Shown here piece by piece: positions 28,238-38,074 of a stretch of 64,000 nucleotides of DNA (the first letter of the stretch is position 1; each line of letters opens with the position of its first letter). The notes under the pieces were generated by a model. The model searched no databases. It was not told the origin of the DNA and worked only from the letters and a program-made list of their open reading frames with translations. Source of the stretch: Microbacterium kunmingense (GTDB lineage Bacteria > Actinomycetota > Actinomycetes > Actinomycetales > Microbacteriaceae). The stretch covers positions 62,001 to 126,000 of the forward strand of contig NZ_JAKNUS010000005.1 in the NCBI RefSeq assembly GCF_023155745.1, read 5' to 3'. A program made the translations under genes and the position numbers.

Positions 28238-29636
28238 TCTCCAGACTCCAATGCGTTCCGTCGGCGGTGTCCTCCAGGACCACGCCTGCTGCGGCGATCG
28301 CGTCGCGGATGCGGTCCGCGCTCGCCCAATCCTTCTCCGCGCGCGCCTGCGCGCGCTGCGCGATCATCGTGTGCACGAGCGCGTCCAACGCCGCAGCCTC
28401 CGCCCCGCCGCCCGCGCGCCAGCGCGGGTCCTCGGGGTCAAGGCCGAGGATCCCTACCGAGACGGCGACATCGGCCCACGCCGCGCGCGCGGCATCCTTC
28501 TCTCCCGCGTCCAGCGCGGTGTTGCCCTGCCGCACCCGCTCGTGCACCACGGCGAGGGCCTGCGGCACGTTGAGGTCGTCGTCCATCGCGGCGGCGAACG
28601 CCGGGGGCACGGTCGCCTCCACCACCGTGTCATCCTCCGGCCGGGCGAGGGTGCGGGTGGCCCGCTCGAGGAAGGAGCGGATGCGCTCGAGCGCGGCCGC
28701 CGCCTCTTCGAAGCTCGAGGTCGTGAGATCGAGGCTCGAGCGATAGTGGGCCGCGGCGAGCGCGTAGCGCACCACGAGCGGGTCGTGGTCGCGCAGCACG
28801 TCGGCGGCGAGGAGGTAGTTGCCGAGCGACTTCGACATCTTCTGGTCGCCGACGGTGACCAGGCCGTTGTGCACCCAGTACCGGGCGAAGCCGTCACCGG
28901 CCGCCGCCGACTGCGCCAGTTCGTTCTCGTGGTGGGGGAAGCGAAGGTCCAGTCCCCCGCCGTGGATGTCGAAGGAGGGCCCGAGGTACCGCCGCGACAT
29001 CGCCGAGCACTCGATGTGCCATCCGGGGCGGCCGGCCCCCCACGGCGACTCCCACGTCGCCGACTCGGGCTCACCGGGCTTCGCGCCCTTCCACAGCGCG
29101 AAGTCGCGGGGGTCGCGCTTGCCGCGGGGGTCGGCGTCGGCGGCGGGCTCCATCGCGTCCAGACTCTGCCGGGTCAGCTCGCCGTACGACGGCCAGGAGC
29201 GCACGTCGAAGTAGACGTCCCCCTCCGCCGCATAGGCATGGCCTCTCTCGACGAGGCGTTCGATGAGGCTCAGCATCTGCGGGATCGAGCCGGTGGCACG
29301 CGGTTCGTAGGTGGGGGGAAGGATGCCGATCGCGGCATAGGCGCGCGCGAACTGCTGCTCCATGCGGTACGCCAGCGCCCACCACGACTCCTCCGACGTG
29401 GCGTTGGCGAGCACCTTGTCGTCGATGTCGGTGACGTTGCGGACGAAGGTCACCCGGCCGTACCGGTGACCAAGCCACCGGCGGAGGATGTCGAAGCTCA
29501 GCGCACCGCGGAGGTGCCCGACGTGCGGGCCGGACTGCACGGTCGGCCCGCAGACGTACACGGTGACCTCGGCGGGGTCGAGCGGCACGAACTCGCGCAG
29601 AGCCTGCGCTTTGGTGTCGTAGAGCCGGAGAGTCAC
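28230..29636 (-). CDS. cysS: Cysteine--tRNA ligase
   Basis: A 468-residue class I synthetase. HIGH-like motif [14 protein letters not shown] motif [10 protein letters not shown], and zinc-site residues in [17 protein letters not shown] and FPHHENE are all present. It charges tRNA-Cys in the cytosol. Length is normal for the family. It is followed directly by rlmB. Confidence 0.98.
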   Translation of the reverse strand: MTLRLYDTKAQALREFVPLDPAEVTVYVCGPTVQSGPHVGHLRGALSFDILRRWLGHRYGRVTFVRNVTDIDDKVLANATSEESWWALAYRMEQQFARAYAAIGILPPTYEPRATGSIPQMLSLIERLVERGHAYAAEGDVYFDVRSWPSYGELTRQSLDAMEPAADADPRGKRDPRDFALWKGAKPGEPESATWESPWGAGRPGWHIECSAMSRRYLGPSFDIHGGGLDLRFPHHENELAQSAAAGDGFARYWVHNGLVTVGDQKMSKSLGNYLLAADVLRDHDPLVVRYALAAAHYRSSLDLTTSSFEEAAAALERIRSFLERATRTLARPEDDTVVEATVPPAFAAAMDDDLNVPQALAVVHERVRQGNTALDAGEKDAARAAWADVAVSVGILGLDPEDPRWRAGGGAEAAALDALVHTMIAQRAQARAEKDWASADRIRDAIAAAGVVLEDTADGTHWSLENG

Positions 29637-29717
29637 CGATCCAGCCTACCGGCGGCGCCCGCCCGGCCCATGCCCGACCGGTCGGGTGCCCGCGCCGCGG
29701 GCCGGTAGAACTGTAGG

Positions 29718-30665
29718 GTGCACGTTCTCGCCGTCCTCGCCGCCGCGGTGCTGTTCGGCACGACCGGCACGTCGCAGGCCCTGGGTCCCGGCGACACCAC
29801 TCCCCTCTCGATCGGCGTCATGCGCATGGTCATCGGCGGCACCGGGCTCGCGCTCCTCGCGGGCGTCCTCGCTCGCCGTCACGCGCGGCGACGCCCGGTC
29901 GACGCGCCGCCTCCGCCGCGCCTTCGCACCCGTCCCCTGCTGCTGATGACCGTCACCGGTGTCTGCCTCGCGCTCTACCAGCCGCTGTTCTTCCTCGGCA
30001 CCGAGCGCAACGGAGTCGCGGTCGGCACGGTGGTGGCGCTCGGCTCGGCACCGGTGATGGCGGGCCTGCTCGAATGGCTGCTGACCAGGCGCCTCCCCAC
30101 CGCCACCTGGGCGCTCGCGACCGGCGCGGCGACGGTCGGCGTCCTCCTCCTCGGCATCGGCGGCGGCGATGTCGGCGGCGGTGTCGGCGGCAGCGGCGGA
30201 ACCGACGCGGTGGGTCTCCTGGGCTCGCTGGGCGCCGCCGCCTCCTTCGCCGTCATCGCGAACGTGCAGCGCACGCTCCTGGATTCCGGCTGGGATCCCT
30301 TCACGGTCGTCGCCGGGATGGGCGCGAGCGCCGCCCTGGTGTCGTTTCCGGCGCTGCCGTTCGTCGATGTGTCGTGGCTCGGAGAGCCGGTCGGGCTCGC
30401 GATGGCCCTATGGCTCGGCCTCGGCACGATCTCCATCGCCTACGTCCTGTTCACCTGGGGGCTCGGCGGCCTCACCGCCGCGACCGCGGCGACCCTCACC
30501 CTGGGCGAACCGCTGACCGCGGCGATCCTCGGACTCACCCTCCTCGGCGAGCGGCTGTCCGCGCTCGCGGTGGTGGGGCTCGTCGTTCTGGGAATCGGGC
30601 TCGCCCTCCTCGCCCGCGGATCCCGGGCGCCGCGGGATCCCCGGCCCTTCGCGGTGGAGGGCTAG
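29718..30665 (+). CDS. EamA-family (DMT) transporter
   Basis: A 315-residue membrane protein with about ten membrane segments in two EamA repeats (LFGTTGTSQALGP...IGVMRMVIGG; AATLTLGEPLTAAILGLTLLGERLS). The start is GTG. EamA proteins usually export amino acids or other metabolites. With the GNAT gene 4 bases downstream it is inserted between cysS and ispDF, which are neighbours in mycobacteria. Confidence 0.9.
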   Translation: MHVLAVLAAAVLFGTTGTSQALGPGDTTPLSIGVMRMVIGGTGLALLAGVLARRHARRRPVDAPPPPRLRTRPLLLMTVTGVCLALYQPLFFLGTERNGVAVGTVVALGSAPVMAGLLEWLLTRRLPTATWALATGAATVGVLLLGIGGGDVGGGVGGSGGTDAVGLLGSLGAAASFAVIANVQRTLLDSGWDPFTVVAGMGASAALVSFPALPFVDVSWLGEPVGLAMALWLGLGTISIAYVLFTWGLGGLTAATAATLTLGEPLTAAILGLTLLGERLSALAVVGLVVLGIGLALLARGSRAPRDPRPFAVEG

Positions 30666-30669
30666 GACG

Positions 30670-31134
30670 GTGTCGGAGATCGTGCTGCAGCAGGCCTCGG
30701 TCGGTGACCCCGCGGTGCGGGCGCTCATCGACCTGCACCTGCGCGACATGCACGCGCTGTCCCCCGCCGAGAGCGTGCACGCGCGCGGGGCCGATGCCCT
30801 CGACGACCCGGCCGTGGAGCTCTGGGGCGCATGGGACGGCGCGGTGCTCGCGGGCATCGGGGCGCTCGCGGCGCTCGACGACGCCCGCGGAGAGCTGAAA
30901 TCCATGCGCGTCGCCGACGAGTACCGCGGCCGCGGCGTCGGGCGGCGGATCCTCCGCCACCTCGTCGAGCGCGCCGCGCGACGAGGGATGACCTCGCTCT
31001 GGCTGGAGACGGGGTCGGCGCCGGCCTTCGCGCCGGCACGCGGGCTCTACGTCAGCGAGGGCTTCGCCTTCTGCGACCCGTTCGCGCCTTACGTGCCCGA
31101 CCCGCACTCAGTCTTCCTCACCCGGCAGGTCTGA
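30670..31134 (+). CDS. GNAT-family N-acetyltransferase
   Basis: A 154-residue protein with GTG start. The acetyl-CoA pyrophosphate loop RVADEYRGRGVGRRIL and the C-terminal YVSEGFAFCDPFAPYVPD are typical of small-molecule GNATs. It is co-transcribed with the EamA transporter; acetylation plus export of one compound is a reasonable guess. Confidence 0.9.
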   Translation: MSEIVLQQASVGDPAVRALIDLHLRDMHALSPAESVHARGADALDDPAVELWGAWDGAVLAGIGALAALDDARGELKSMRVADEYRGRGVGRRILRHLVERAARRGMTSLWLETGSAPAFAPARGLYVSEGFAFCDPFAPYVPDPHSVFLTRQV

Positions 31135-31176
31135 GGCTCCCCGATTCGGGCGCTTCCGAGGACACGGCGACCGCCG

Positions 31177-32379
31177 TCAGGCGGGCAGGACGAGCGCGAC
31201 GGCGAACGCGGCCACGCCGTCCCCGCGGCCGGTGAACCCGAGGCCGTCGGTCGTCGTCGCCGACACCGACACGGGGGCACCCCCGAGGGCCCGAGAGAGC
31301 ACCGCCTCGGCCTCGGCGCGGCGCATGGCGAAGCGCGGGCGCCTCGCCTGCACCTGCACCGAGACGTTTCCGATCCGAAAGCCCGCCTCGCCCAGCAGAG
31401 CGTGCGTGCGCGCGAGGAACGCGTCGGCGTGGGCCCCGGCGAATTCCGGCCTGTCGGTGCCGAAGTGCGTGCCGATATCGCCGAGGCCGGCCGCGGCCAG
31501 AAGCGCGTCGACGATGGCGTGGGCGACGGCGTCGCCGTCGGAGTGGCCCGAGAGCGCGGGTTCGCCCGGCCATTCGAGTCCCGCGAGCCACAGCGCGCCG
31601 TCGCCGCCGACGGCGTGCACGTCTGTGCCGATCCCCACGCGGGGCACGGCCGGTGCGGGATGGAGCGAGGACGGCACCGCGGCCACCGGCTCGGTCGCGA
31701 CGAGACTCCTCGCCCGATCGAGGTCTGCAGGGGTCGTCACCTTGAACGCCCGGGGATCCCCGTCGACCGCGAGGACGACGTGCCCGGCGTCGGCCACGAG
31801 GGCGGCGTCGTCGGTGAACTCTGCGGTCGCGGAGCGGTACGCGGTCTCGAGGATGTCGCGGCGGAAACCCTGCGGTGTCTGCGCCGCAGCGAGCTCGCTG
31901 CGATCCACGACACCGACGATGAGGTCGTCCTGGACGCGCTTGATGGTGTCCACGACGGGCAGCACCGGCACGGCGCCCGCATGCCCGAGCTCCAGCGCAG
32001 CGATCACCCGGTCGAAGACCGCGGCGGGCGTCAGGCACCGCGCGGCGTCGTGGACGAGGACGTGATCGATGTCGGCCCAGAGCGCCGCGATCCCCGCGGC
32101 GACCGACGACTGCCGTGAGGCGCCGCCGGTCACGACGCTGACGAGATCGCGACGGTCTCCGGCCGCTTCGAGCGCGTCGGTGAGCGCATCGCCCTCGCGG
32201 CCTGACGGCGCGACGATCACCACCTGCGCCGGCGCGGTCTGGAACACCCGCGTCAACGCGTGACGGAGGATCGTGTGCTCGTCCAGTCCGACGAAGGCTT
32301 TCGGACCGGCACCGAGCCGCGTGCCGGAACCGGCAGCGACGACGATGACCGCGACGCGGGGAACGGGGGTGATGCTCAC
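31177..32379 (-). CDS. ispDF: Bifunctional IspD/IspF
   Basis: A 400-residue fusion of two non-mevalonate isoprenoid enzymes. The IspD half (1-~235) has the CTP loop [15 protein letters not shown] and [10 protein letters not shown]. The IspF half has GIGTDVHAV (metal Asp/His) and [18 protein letters not shown]. It makes CDP-methylerythritol and then the 2,4-cyclodiphosphate; IspE must act between the two steps and is not in this window. It follows carD on the same strand by 16 bases. Confidence 0.97.
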   Translation of the reverse strand: MSITPVPRVAVIVVAAGSGTRLGAGPKAFVGLDEHTILRHALTRVFQTAPAQVVIVAPSGREGDALTDALEAAGDRRDLVSVVTGGASRQSSVAAGIAALWADIDHVLVHDAARCLTPAAVFDRVIAALELGHAGAVPVLPVVDTIKRVQDDLIVGVVDRSELAAAQTPQGFRRDILETAYRSATAEFTDDAALVADAGHVVLAVDGDPRAFKVTTPADLDRARSLVATEPVAAVPSSLHPAPAVPRVGIGTDVHAVGGDGALWLAGLEWPGEPALSGHSDGDAVAHAIVDALLAAAGLGDIGTHFGTDRPEFAGAHADAFLARTHALLGEAGFRIGNVSVQVQARRPRFAMRRAEAEAVLSRALGGAPVSVSATTTDGLGFTGRGDGVAAFAVALVLPA

Positions 32380-32395
32380 ACCCCCACGCTATCGA

Positions 32396-32878
32396 CTAGG
32401 AGGCCAGAACCTCATCGAGAAGGACGCTGGCCTTCTCCTCGTCGGTCTTCTCCGCCAGGGCGAGCTCGGAGATGAGGATCTGCTTCGCCTTGGCCAGCAT
32501 GCGCTTCTCGCCGGCGGACAGACCGCGATCCTGATCGCGGCGCCACAGGTCGCGGACGACCTCGCTGACCTTGATCACATCACCAGAGGCGAGCTTCTCG
32601 AGGTTCGCCTTGTAGCGGCGCGACCAGTTCGTGGGCTCTTCGGTGAAGGGAGCGCGCAGAACGTCGAAGACGCGCTCGAGGCCTTCCTTGCCGATCACAT
32701 CGCGGACACCGACGAGGTCGACGTTGTCAGCGGGGACCTCGATGGTGAGGTCGCCCTGTGTGACGCGGAGCTTCAGATAGACCTTCTCTTCGCCTTTGAT
32801 GATGCGGGTCTTCACTTCCGCGATCGTCGCCGCCCCGTGGTGGGGGTAGACGACCGTCTCGCCAACCTCAAAAAGCAT
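32396..32878 (-). CDS. carD: CarD-family RNA polymerase-binding regulator
   Basis: A 160-residue protein that starts [17 protein letters not shown]. It has an N-terminal Tudor-like RNAP-interaction domain (about 1-60) and a C-terminal helical domain with the conserved Trp in [17 protein letters not shown]. CarD stabilises open promoter complexes, notably for rRNA genes. A -10 candidate TATTCT (32905-32910, minus strand) lies 27 bases upstream. Confidence 0.96.
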   Translation of the reverse strand: MLFEVGETVVYPHHGAATIAEVKTRIIKGEEKVYLKLRVTQGDLTIEVPADNVDLVGVRDVIGKEGLERVFDVLRAPFTEEPTNWSRRYKANLEKLASGDVIKVSEVVRDLWRRDQDRGLSAGEKRMLAKAKQILISELALAEKTDEEKASVLLDEVLAS

Positions 32879-33001
32879 GGAGTTATGTCCTTTCGGCAAC
32901 GTCCAGAATACCACAGGCGACATACGCTAGAGTTCGCCGGTCCGCCGCGCACGTGCACCGCGCCGCGCCCCCGGTGGCCCGCCCCGGGCGGCCGCACCCC
33001 A

Positions 33002-33007
33002 TAGAAT
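33002..33007 (+). promoter_or_regulatory. -10 element of the lipoprotein gene
   Basis: TAGAAT fits TANNNT and lies 35 bases before the GTG start at 33042, in the carD/lipoprotein divergent region. No clear -35 is seen. Confidence 0.45.
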
Positions 33008-33041
33008 GCAAGGGTTGCCGCCATCCGTTCCGGGAGGATCC

Positions 33042-33569
33042 GTGATTTCGTTGAACAGCACTTTCCGCACGGGACGCTCGCGGACCGCCGCCCGCATGAT
33101 GGCCGCCGGCGCCCTCGGTGCCGCCGTCCTCCTCGGGGCCAGCGGGTGCGCTCTGATCTCCACTCAGGCGACGACGATCACCTACTCCCCCTCCGACGGC
33201 ATCATCGTCTCGCCCGAGAGCGGCCCGGTGCAGATCCGCAACGTCCTCATCGTCGCGAACGAGGACGGCTCGGCCGGCAATCTCCTCGGCGCCTTCGTCA
33301 ACTCCACCGATGAGAACCACACCGTCAGCATGGAGTTCGGCGAGCCCGGCAGCGGCGTGTCCGAGACGATCCGCGTCCCGGCGAACACGGTCATCAGCCT
33401 CGGGGTCGACGGCGAGGACCCGATCCTGCTCGAGGGGATCGAGATGCTCCCCGGCAGCGATGTGCCGGCGAGCTTCCAGTCCGGCGACGGCGAAACCGTG
33501 CTGACCGATGTGCCGGTGCTGGACGGCGAGCAGGAGTACCTCGCGCCGTTCGTCCCCTCGGCCTCCTGA
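33042..33569 (+). CDS. Small secreted lipoprotein, function unknown
   Basis: A 175-residue protein; GTG start with gggagg upstream. A signal peptide with Arg-rich N-terminus ends in the lipobox LLGASGC (about residue 37). The mature part is beta-rich (VQIRNVLIVANEDGSAGNLLGAFVN). Its pattern resembles the actinobacterial LpqE-like group with a copper-chaperone-like fold, but no metal motif is visible. It is convergent with regX3. Confidence 0.82.
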   Translation: MISLNSTFRTGRSRTAARMMAAGALGAAVLLGASGCALISTQATTITYSPSDGIIVSPESGPVQIRNVLIVANEDGSAGNLLGAFVNSTDENHTVSMEFGEPGSGVSETIRVPANTVISLGVDGEDPILLEGIEMLPGSDVPASFQSGDGETVLTDVPVLDGEQEYLAPFVPSAS

Positions 33570-33593
33570 CCCGCGCGAGGCACGGCCCCGGGC

Positions 33594-34277
33594 TCAGCCC
33601 TCGAAGCGGTACCCGAGCCCCCGCACGGTGACGAGCATCGTGGGGTCGGACGGGTTCTCCTCGATGCGCGAGCGGATCCGCTTGATGTGCACGTCGAGGG
33701 TCTTGGTGTCGCCGAAGTAGTCGCTGCCCCACACCCTGTCGATGAGCTGACCGCGGGTGAGCACGCGACCGGCGTTGCGCATCAGCACCTCGAGCAGCTC
33801 GAATTCCTTCAGGGGCATGTTGATCTGCTCGTCGTCGACGCTGACCGTGTGCCGGTCGATGTCGAGCACGACCCGCCCACCGACGAGGACGTGGTCCTGC
33901 AGATCGGCATCGGTCTGCTGCAGGCGCCGGAGCACCGCGCGCATCCGCGCCAGGAGCTCCCGGGCCGAGTAGGGCTTGGTGACGTAGTCGTCGGCGCCGA
34001 GTTCGAGCCCGACGACGATGTCGACTTCGGAGTCCTTCGCGGTCAGCATGATGATCGGCACGGCCGAGGTCGTGCGGATCTGCCGGCAGACCTCGGTGCC
34101 CGGCATGCCGGGAAGCATGAGATCCAGCAGCACGATGTCGGCTCCCCGCTCCCGGAAGGCGGTGAGCGCGAGCGCCCCGTCCTCGGCGATCTCGACCTCG
34201 TAGCCCTCTCGCTTGAGCAGGTAAGCCAGGGGGTCGGCGAGATCGGGTTCATCCTCGACGAGCAGGACGCGGGTCAT
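33594..34277 (-). CDS. regX3: Response regulator RegX3 (OmpR/PhoB type)
   Basis: A 227-residue two-domain regulator: receiver with acidic pocket EDE, phospho-Asp in LLDLMLPG (about residue 52) and Lys in TKPYSARE, followed by a winged-helix DNA-binding domain (VWGSDYFGDTKTLDVHIKRIR). Its start overlaps the senX3 stop by 4 bases. In mycobacteria RegX3 activates pst genes when phosphate is low; the phoU and pst loci here carry matching PHO-type repeats. Confidence 0.94.
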   Translation of the reverse strand: MTRVLLVEDEPDLADPLAYLLKREGYEVEIAEDGALALTAFRERGADIVLLDLMLPGMPGTEVCRQIRTTSAVPIIMLTAKDSEVDIVVGLELGADDYVTKPYSARELLARMRAVLRRLQQTDADLQDHVLVGGRVVLDIDRHTVSVDDEQINMPLKEFELLEVLMRNAGRVLTRGQLIDRVWGSDYFGDTKTLDVHIKRIRSRIEENPSDPTMLVTVRGLGYRFEG

Positions 34278-35509
34278 TCGGGTTCTCCGTTCGGAACGGG
34301 GCGAGAGGGGACGGATGCCGCGGCGCGGCCGGCCGCGGACGCGGGACGCTTGCGCCGCGGGCGGCGGCCGGGAGTGTCATCCAGGGGCGGGTCTACCAGC
34401 GGCAGACGGACGGTGAAGGTCGAGCCGCGCCCCGGCCGGGACCACAGACGCACCTCGCCGCCGTGCCGCTGGACGGCGTGCTTGACGATGGCGAGCCCGA
34501 GACCGGTCCCGCCGGTGCGTCGCGACCGCGCCTGATCGGTGCGGTAGAACCGTTCGAAGATGCGCTCCTGATCGGCCTCGGGGATGCCGATCCCGCGGTC
34601 GGTGATCGCGATCTCGACGATGTCGTCGACGGCTTTGACACCGACCCCGACGCTCGAGCCCTTCGGCGAATACGCGATCGCGTTGGCGATGAGGTTGCCG
34701 ATCGCCTCGCTGAGGATCTGCCCGTCGCCGCGGACGTACAGACCACGCGTGCCGCCGCGGGTCAGGGTGACGTCGGCGGACTCGGCCTGCAGCGTGTGCG
34801 CATCCACCGCGGCGGCGATGACCTCGTCGATCGACACGCTGCGCTCCTCGGAGAGCTCGTCGGCGGACTGCAGCCGCGACAGGTTCATGATGCGGGAGGT
34901 CAGGAGGGCGAGCCGGTTCGCCTCGGCCGTCAGGCGCGCGGAGAACACCCGCACCTGATCCGGATCGTCGGCGGCGGACTCGATCGCCTCGGCGAGCAGA
35001 CTCACCGCGCCCACCGGGGTCTTCAGCTCGTGGCTGGTGTTGGCCACGAAATCGCGCCGCATCTGCTCCACCCGCTCCCGCTCGGTGATGTCGCGGAGCA
35101 CCAGGAGCGTCAGGCGCGGGGAGATCCGCGTCGCGCGGACCGACACCAGTCGGGGCTCGGCGGGCGGGGCACCGCGCTGAAGGCGGATCGTCGACGACGC
35201 CGACGTGGCGTCATCCTTCATCTTGCGCACGAGCACCCGCAGATCGTCGCCGGGAAGCGCCGACCCCTCGATGAGGTGGAAGGGCGTCGCCGAGGCGGAG
35301 GCGGCGAGGACCGTGAAGGAGTTGTCGACGACGACGGCGGGGTCGTCCATGCCGTGAAGCACCTCGCTCATGCCCTCGGGGAGCTCGCGCGAATCCGCCG
35401 CCCGAAGGCGATCGCGGGCACGCATCGAGATCAGGACGATCGCGCTCAGAAGTGCCCCGATGACCACCCCGGCGAGGAGGGCCAGCAGCGCGAGCTGCGT
35501 CGTGTCCAT
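34274..35509 (-). CDS. senX3: Sensor histidine kinase SenX3
   Basis: A 411-residue kinase with an N-terminal membrane segment (about residues 5-29), a PAS-like domain (LHGMDDPAVVVDNSFTVLAA), a HisKA box FVANTSHELKTPVGAV and a HATPase domain with NLIANAIAYSP and GGTGLGLAIVKHAV. It lacks a large extracellular sensor, as expected for phosphate sensing through PstB/PhoU contacts. A Lys/Arg-Pro tail ends the protein. It is divergent from phoU. Confidence 0.94.
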   Translation of the reverse strand: MDTTQLALLALLAGVVIGALLSAIVLISMRARDRLRAADSRELPEGMSEVLHGMDDPAVVVDNSFTVLAASASATPFHLIEGSALPGDDLRVLVRKMKDDATSASSTIRLQRGAPPAEPRLVSVRATRISPRLTLLVLRDITERERVEQMRRDFVANTSHELKTPVGAVSLLAEAIESAADDPDQVRVFSARLTAEANRLALLTSRIMNLSRLQSADELSEERSVSIDEVIAAAVDAHTLQAESADVTLTRGGTRGLYVRGDGQILSEAIGNLIANAIAYSPKGSSVGVGVKAVDDIVEIAITDRGIGIPEADQERIFERFYRTDQARSRRTGGTGLGLAIVKHAVQRHGGEVRLWSRPGRGSTFTVRLPLVDPPLDDTPGRRPRRKRPASAAGRAAASVPSRPVPNGEPE

Positions 35510-35582
35510 GTCATCCAGCGTAGAGTGCCAGGCACCGGCGCTCCGGCGCGAGGAGCGGCGCCGCGAGGGCGGGGCCGGTACT

Positions 35583-35615
35583 GTTCACTGTTCGGGCACC
35601 ATTCGTTAACCTCTG
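35583..35615. promoter_or_regulatory. PHO-box-like triple direct repeat before phoU/senX3
   Basis: Three 11-nt units in phase: GTTCACTgttc, GGGCACCattc, GTTAACCtctg. Their first seven bases match GTTCACC in 6, 5 and 6 positions. It lies between the divergent senX3 and phoU genes and fits the actinobacterial PHO-box layout. Confidence 0.65.
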
Positions 35616-35686
35616 CTGACGACAATCGCGGGGGTCGTGCGTGCACGCCCGAGGTGGACGACGACACAAGACGAAAGGTGCGTGCG

Positions 35687-36370
35687 ATGCGCGAGGTATT
35701 CCATCAGTCGCTGGAGGACGTGCAGTCGCGTCTGGTCGAGATCTCCGAGCTCGTCACGGTGGCGATCGACAAGGCCACCCGTGCCTTCGGCTCCAGCGAC
35801 GTCTCGCTCGCCGAGGAGGTCATCGACGCCGACCTCATCATCGACCAGAAGACCGTCGAGCTCGACGAGCTGGCCATCGAGATCCTGGCCCGTCAGCAGC
35901 CCGTCGCCCGCGACCTCCGCATCGTCGTCAGCGCGCTGCGGGTCAGCGCGTCGCTGGAGCGCATGGGCGACATCGCCGAGCACATCGCCCAGCTCACGCG
36001 CATGCGCTTCCCCGAGCGCGCGGTGCCGAAGGGACTGAAGTCGACGTTCTCGAAGATGGGTCAGCTCGACGTCGAAGCCGCACGGCTGCTCACCGAGCTC
36101 CTGCGGACGATCGACCTGACGATCACCGATCGCATCCGCGACCTCGACGACAAGATCGACGACCTGCACGTCAGCGTCTTCGAGAAGGTGCTCTCCGACA
36201 GTTGGGAGGGTGAGGCCTCGGCGACCGTCGACGCCACGCTGGCGAGCCGCTACCACGAGCGCTTCGCAGACCACGCCGTCTCGATCGGCAAGAAGATGAT
36301 CTATCTCGCCACCGGCGACTGGGCGAGCCACGGCGAGGCCTTCGAAGAGGCGCAGGCCGCGAACGCCTGA
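35687..36370 (+). CDS. phoU: Phosphate signalling regulator PhoU
   Basis: A 227-residue protein of two three-helix PhoU repeats with the metal-binding motif DLRIVVSALRVSASLERMGD (first repeat) and the matching ERFADHAVSIGKKM (second). It links PstSCAB activity to SenX3 and represses the pathway when phosphate is plentiful. The start ATG at 35687 follows aaagg. A palindromic terminator separates it from convergent gpmA. Confidence 0.96.
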   Translation: MREVFHQSLEDVQSRLVEISELVTVAIDKATRAFGSSDVSLAEEVIDADLIIDQKTVELDELAIEILARQQPVARDLRIVVSALRVSASLERMGDIAEHIAQLTRMRFPERAVPKGLKSTFSKMGQLDVEAARLLTELLRTIDLTITDRIRDLDDKIDDLHVSVFEKVLSDSWEGEASATVDATLASRYHERFADHAVSIGKKMIYLATGDWASHGEAFEEAQAANA

Positions 36371-36385
36371 CCCACCCCGAACGAA

Positions 36386-36413
36386 CGAAACGGGCCCGCG
36401 CGGGCCCGTTTCG
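36386..36413. terminator. Palindromic terminator, phoU / gpmA
   Basis: A perfect 28-nt palindrome (cgaaacgggcccgc and its complement) between convergent genes, followed by a tcg-rich tract on either side. Confidence 0.85.
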
Positions 36414-36430
36414 TCGTCGCAGGGGAGGCG

Positions 36431-37183
36431 CTACTTCTTCGCGCCCTGCGCGGCCACGGCCGCGGCGCCGGCGGCGGCGGCCTCGGGGTCGAGGTACTGC
36501 CCGGGGCCGTCGGGCACGAGGTTCTCGTCGAGGCGGTAGACGAGCGGAATTCCGGTGGGGATGTTGACCTCGGCGATGTCGGCGTCGCTGATGCCCTCGA
36601 GGTGCTTCACCAGACCGCGGAGCGAATTGCCGTGGGCGGTGACGAGCACGGTCTTGCCCGCTTGGAGGTCGGGGACGATGTCGCTGTTCCAGTACGGCAG
36701 CAGTCGGTCGATGACGAGCGCCAGCGATTCGGTGCGGGGCACCTCGCCGTCGATGCCGGCGTAGCGCGGGTCGCCGACCTGGCTGAACTCGGAGTCGTCG
36801 GCCAGCGGGGGCGGCGGGACGTCGAACGAGCGGCGCCAGAGCATGAACTGCTCCTGCCCGAACTCCGCCAGGGTCTGGGCCTTGTCCTTGCCCTGGAGCG
36901 CCCCGTAGTGGCGCTCGTTCAGCCGCCACGACCGCTTCACAGGGATCCAGAGTCGGTCGGCCGCGTCGAGGGCGAGGTTCGCCGTCTGGATCGCGCGGCT
37001 GAGCACGGAGGTGTAGAGGATGTCGGGGGCCAGCCCCGACTCGGCCAGCAGCTGGCCGCCGCGGATGGCCTCGGCCTTGCCCTGTTCGGTCAGGCGGACA
37101 TCGACCCACCCGGTGAAGAGGTTGAGCTCGTTCCACTCGCTCTGGCCATGACGAAGGAGGATCAGCGTAGAGGGCTCGGTCAT
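36431..37183 (-). CDS. gpmA: 2,3-bisphosphoglycerate-dependent phosphoglycerate mutase
   Basis: A 250-residue glycolytic enzyme with the phospho-His motif [10 protein letters not shown] (His11), the SRAIQTA segment, [11 protein letters not shown] and the second active-site His in VTAHGNSLR. It interconverts 3- and 2-phosphoglycerate in glycolysis/gluconeogenesis. gpm next to phoU-senX3-regX3 is a known actinobacterial arrangement. An Ala-rich C-terminal tail is extra. Confidence 0.97.
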   Translation of the reverse strand: MTEPSTLILLRHGQSEWNELNLFTGWVDVRLTEQGKAEAIRGGQLLAESGLAPDILYTSVLSRAIQTANLALDAADRLWIPVKRSWRLNERHYGALQGKDKAQTLAEFGQEQFMLWRRSFDVPPPPLADDSEFSQVGDPRYAGIDGEVPRTESLALVIDRLLPYWNSDIVPDLQAGKTVLVTAHGNSLRGLVKHLEGISDADIAEVNIPTGIPLVYRLDENLVPDGPGQYLDPEAAAAGAAAVAAQGAKK

Positions 37184-37239
37184 ACCTTCATGCTACTGAG
37201 CGGTCCGGCAGCTCCCGAACCCGCTGGCATCATGGGGGG

Positions 37240-38064
37240 ATGGCCGCCGGACGCGCTCCCATCGGGCGGATCACCCGCGGGACGACCGGCACGAATCGGC
37301 TCCGCCGCATCGACCGGTGGATCTCCCGCCACCCCGCCCTGCGACGCACGGACGATCCCCTCATCGTCGATCTCGGCTACGGCGCGCGTGGATGGACGGC
37401 GCTGGAACTGTGGTCTCGGGTCTGCCGTGCGCGCCCGGACGTCGAGGTCGTCGGGCTCGAGATCGATCCGGCGCGGGTCGACGTCGCCCGTGAGGAGCTC
37501 GAGCGGGTGCGCGCCGGGCAGACCGCCTTCTCGCCCGACGCCCGCGTGCGGTTCGACCGCGGTGGTTTCGAGGTTCCCCTTGCGGGCGACCGTCGCCCCG
37601 TGGTCATCCGGGCCATGAACGTCCTCCGTCAGTACGACGAGGCCGACGTCGCGGGTGCGTGGCAGCGCATGGCGTCGCGGCTGCAGCCGGGCGGGATCCT
37701 CGTCGAGGGCACGTGCGATGAACGGGGCAGGGTCGCGAGCTGGATCGCCGTCGACGACTCCGCCCTCCCCCGCACCCTCACGATCTCCCTCCGCCTGACC
37801 GACCTCAACCGACCCGGAGTGGTGGCCGAGAGGCTTCCGAAGGCGCTCATCCACCGGAACGTGCCGGGCGAGCGCATCCACGACGTGCTGCGGGCCCTGG
37901 ACGAGGAGTGGGAGCGCGCCGCAGGTCTTGCCCCGTTCGGTCCGGTGCAGCGGTGGGAGGGCGCGCTTCGGGGTCTGCGCGCCCGGGGCGTGGATCTTCC
38001 CGACAGATCCCGGTGGCGTCTGGGAGAGGTGACGGTCCCGTGGGAGCACGTCGCCCCGCGGTGA
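37240..38064 (+). CDS. Class I SAM-dependent methyltransferase-like protein
   Basis: A 274-residue protein with a Rossmann SAM loop VDLGYGARGWTALELW (about residue 44) and an acidic ribose contact GLEIDPARV. A basic N-terminus precedes the domain. The catalytic C-terminal region shows no motif that names a substrate. It is divergent from gpmA and convergent with the ygfZ-like gene. Confidence 0.82.
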   Translation: MAAGRAPIGRITRGTTGTNRLRRIDRWISRHPALRRTDDPLIVDLGYGARGWTALELWSRVCRARPDVEVVGLEIDPARVDVAREELERVRAGQTAFSPDARVRFDRGGFEVPLAGDRRPVVIRAMNVLRQYDEADVAGAWQRMASRLQPGGILVEGTCDERGRVASWIAVDDSALPRTLTISLRLTDLNRPGVVAERLPKALIHRNVPGERIHDVLRALDEEWERAAGLAPFGPVQRWEGALRGLRARGVDLPDRSRWRLGEVTVPWEHVAPR

Positions 38065-38074
38065 CGCGCGGTGA

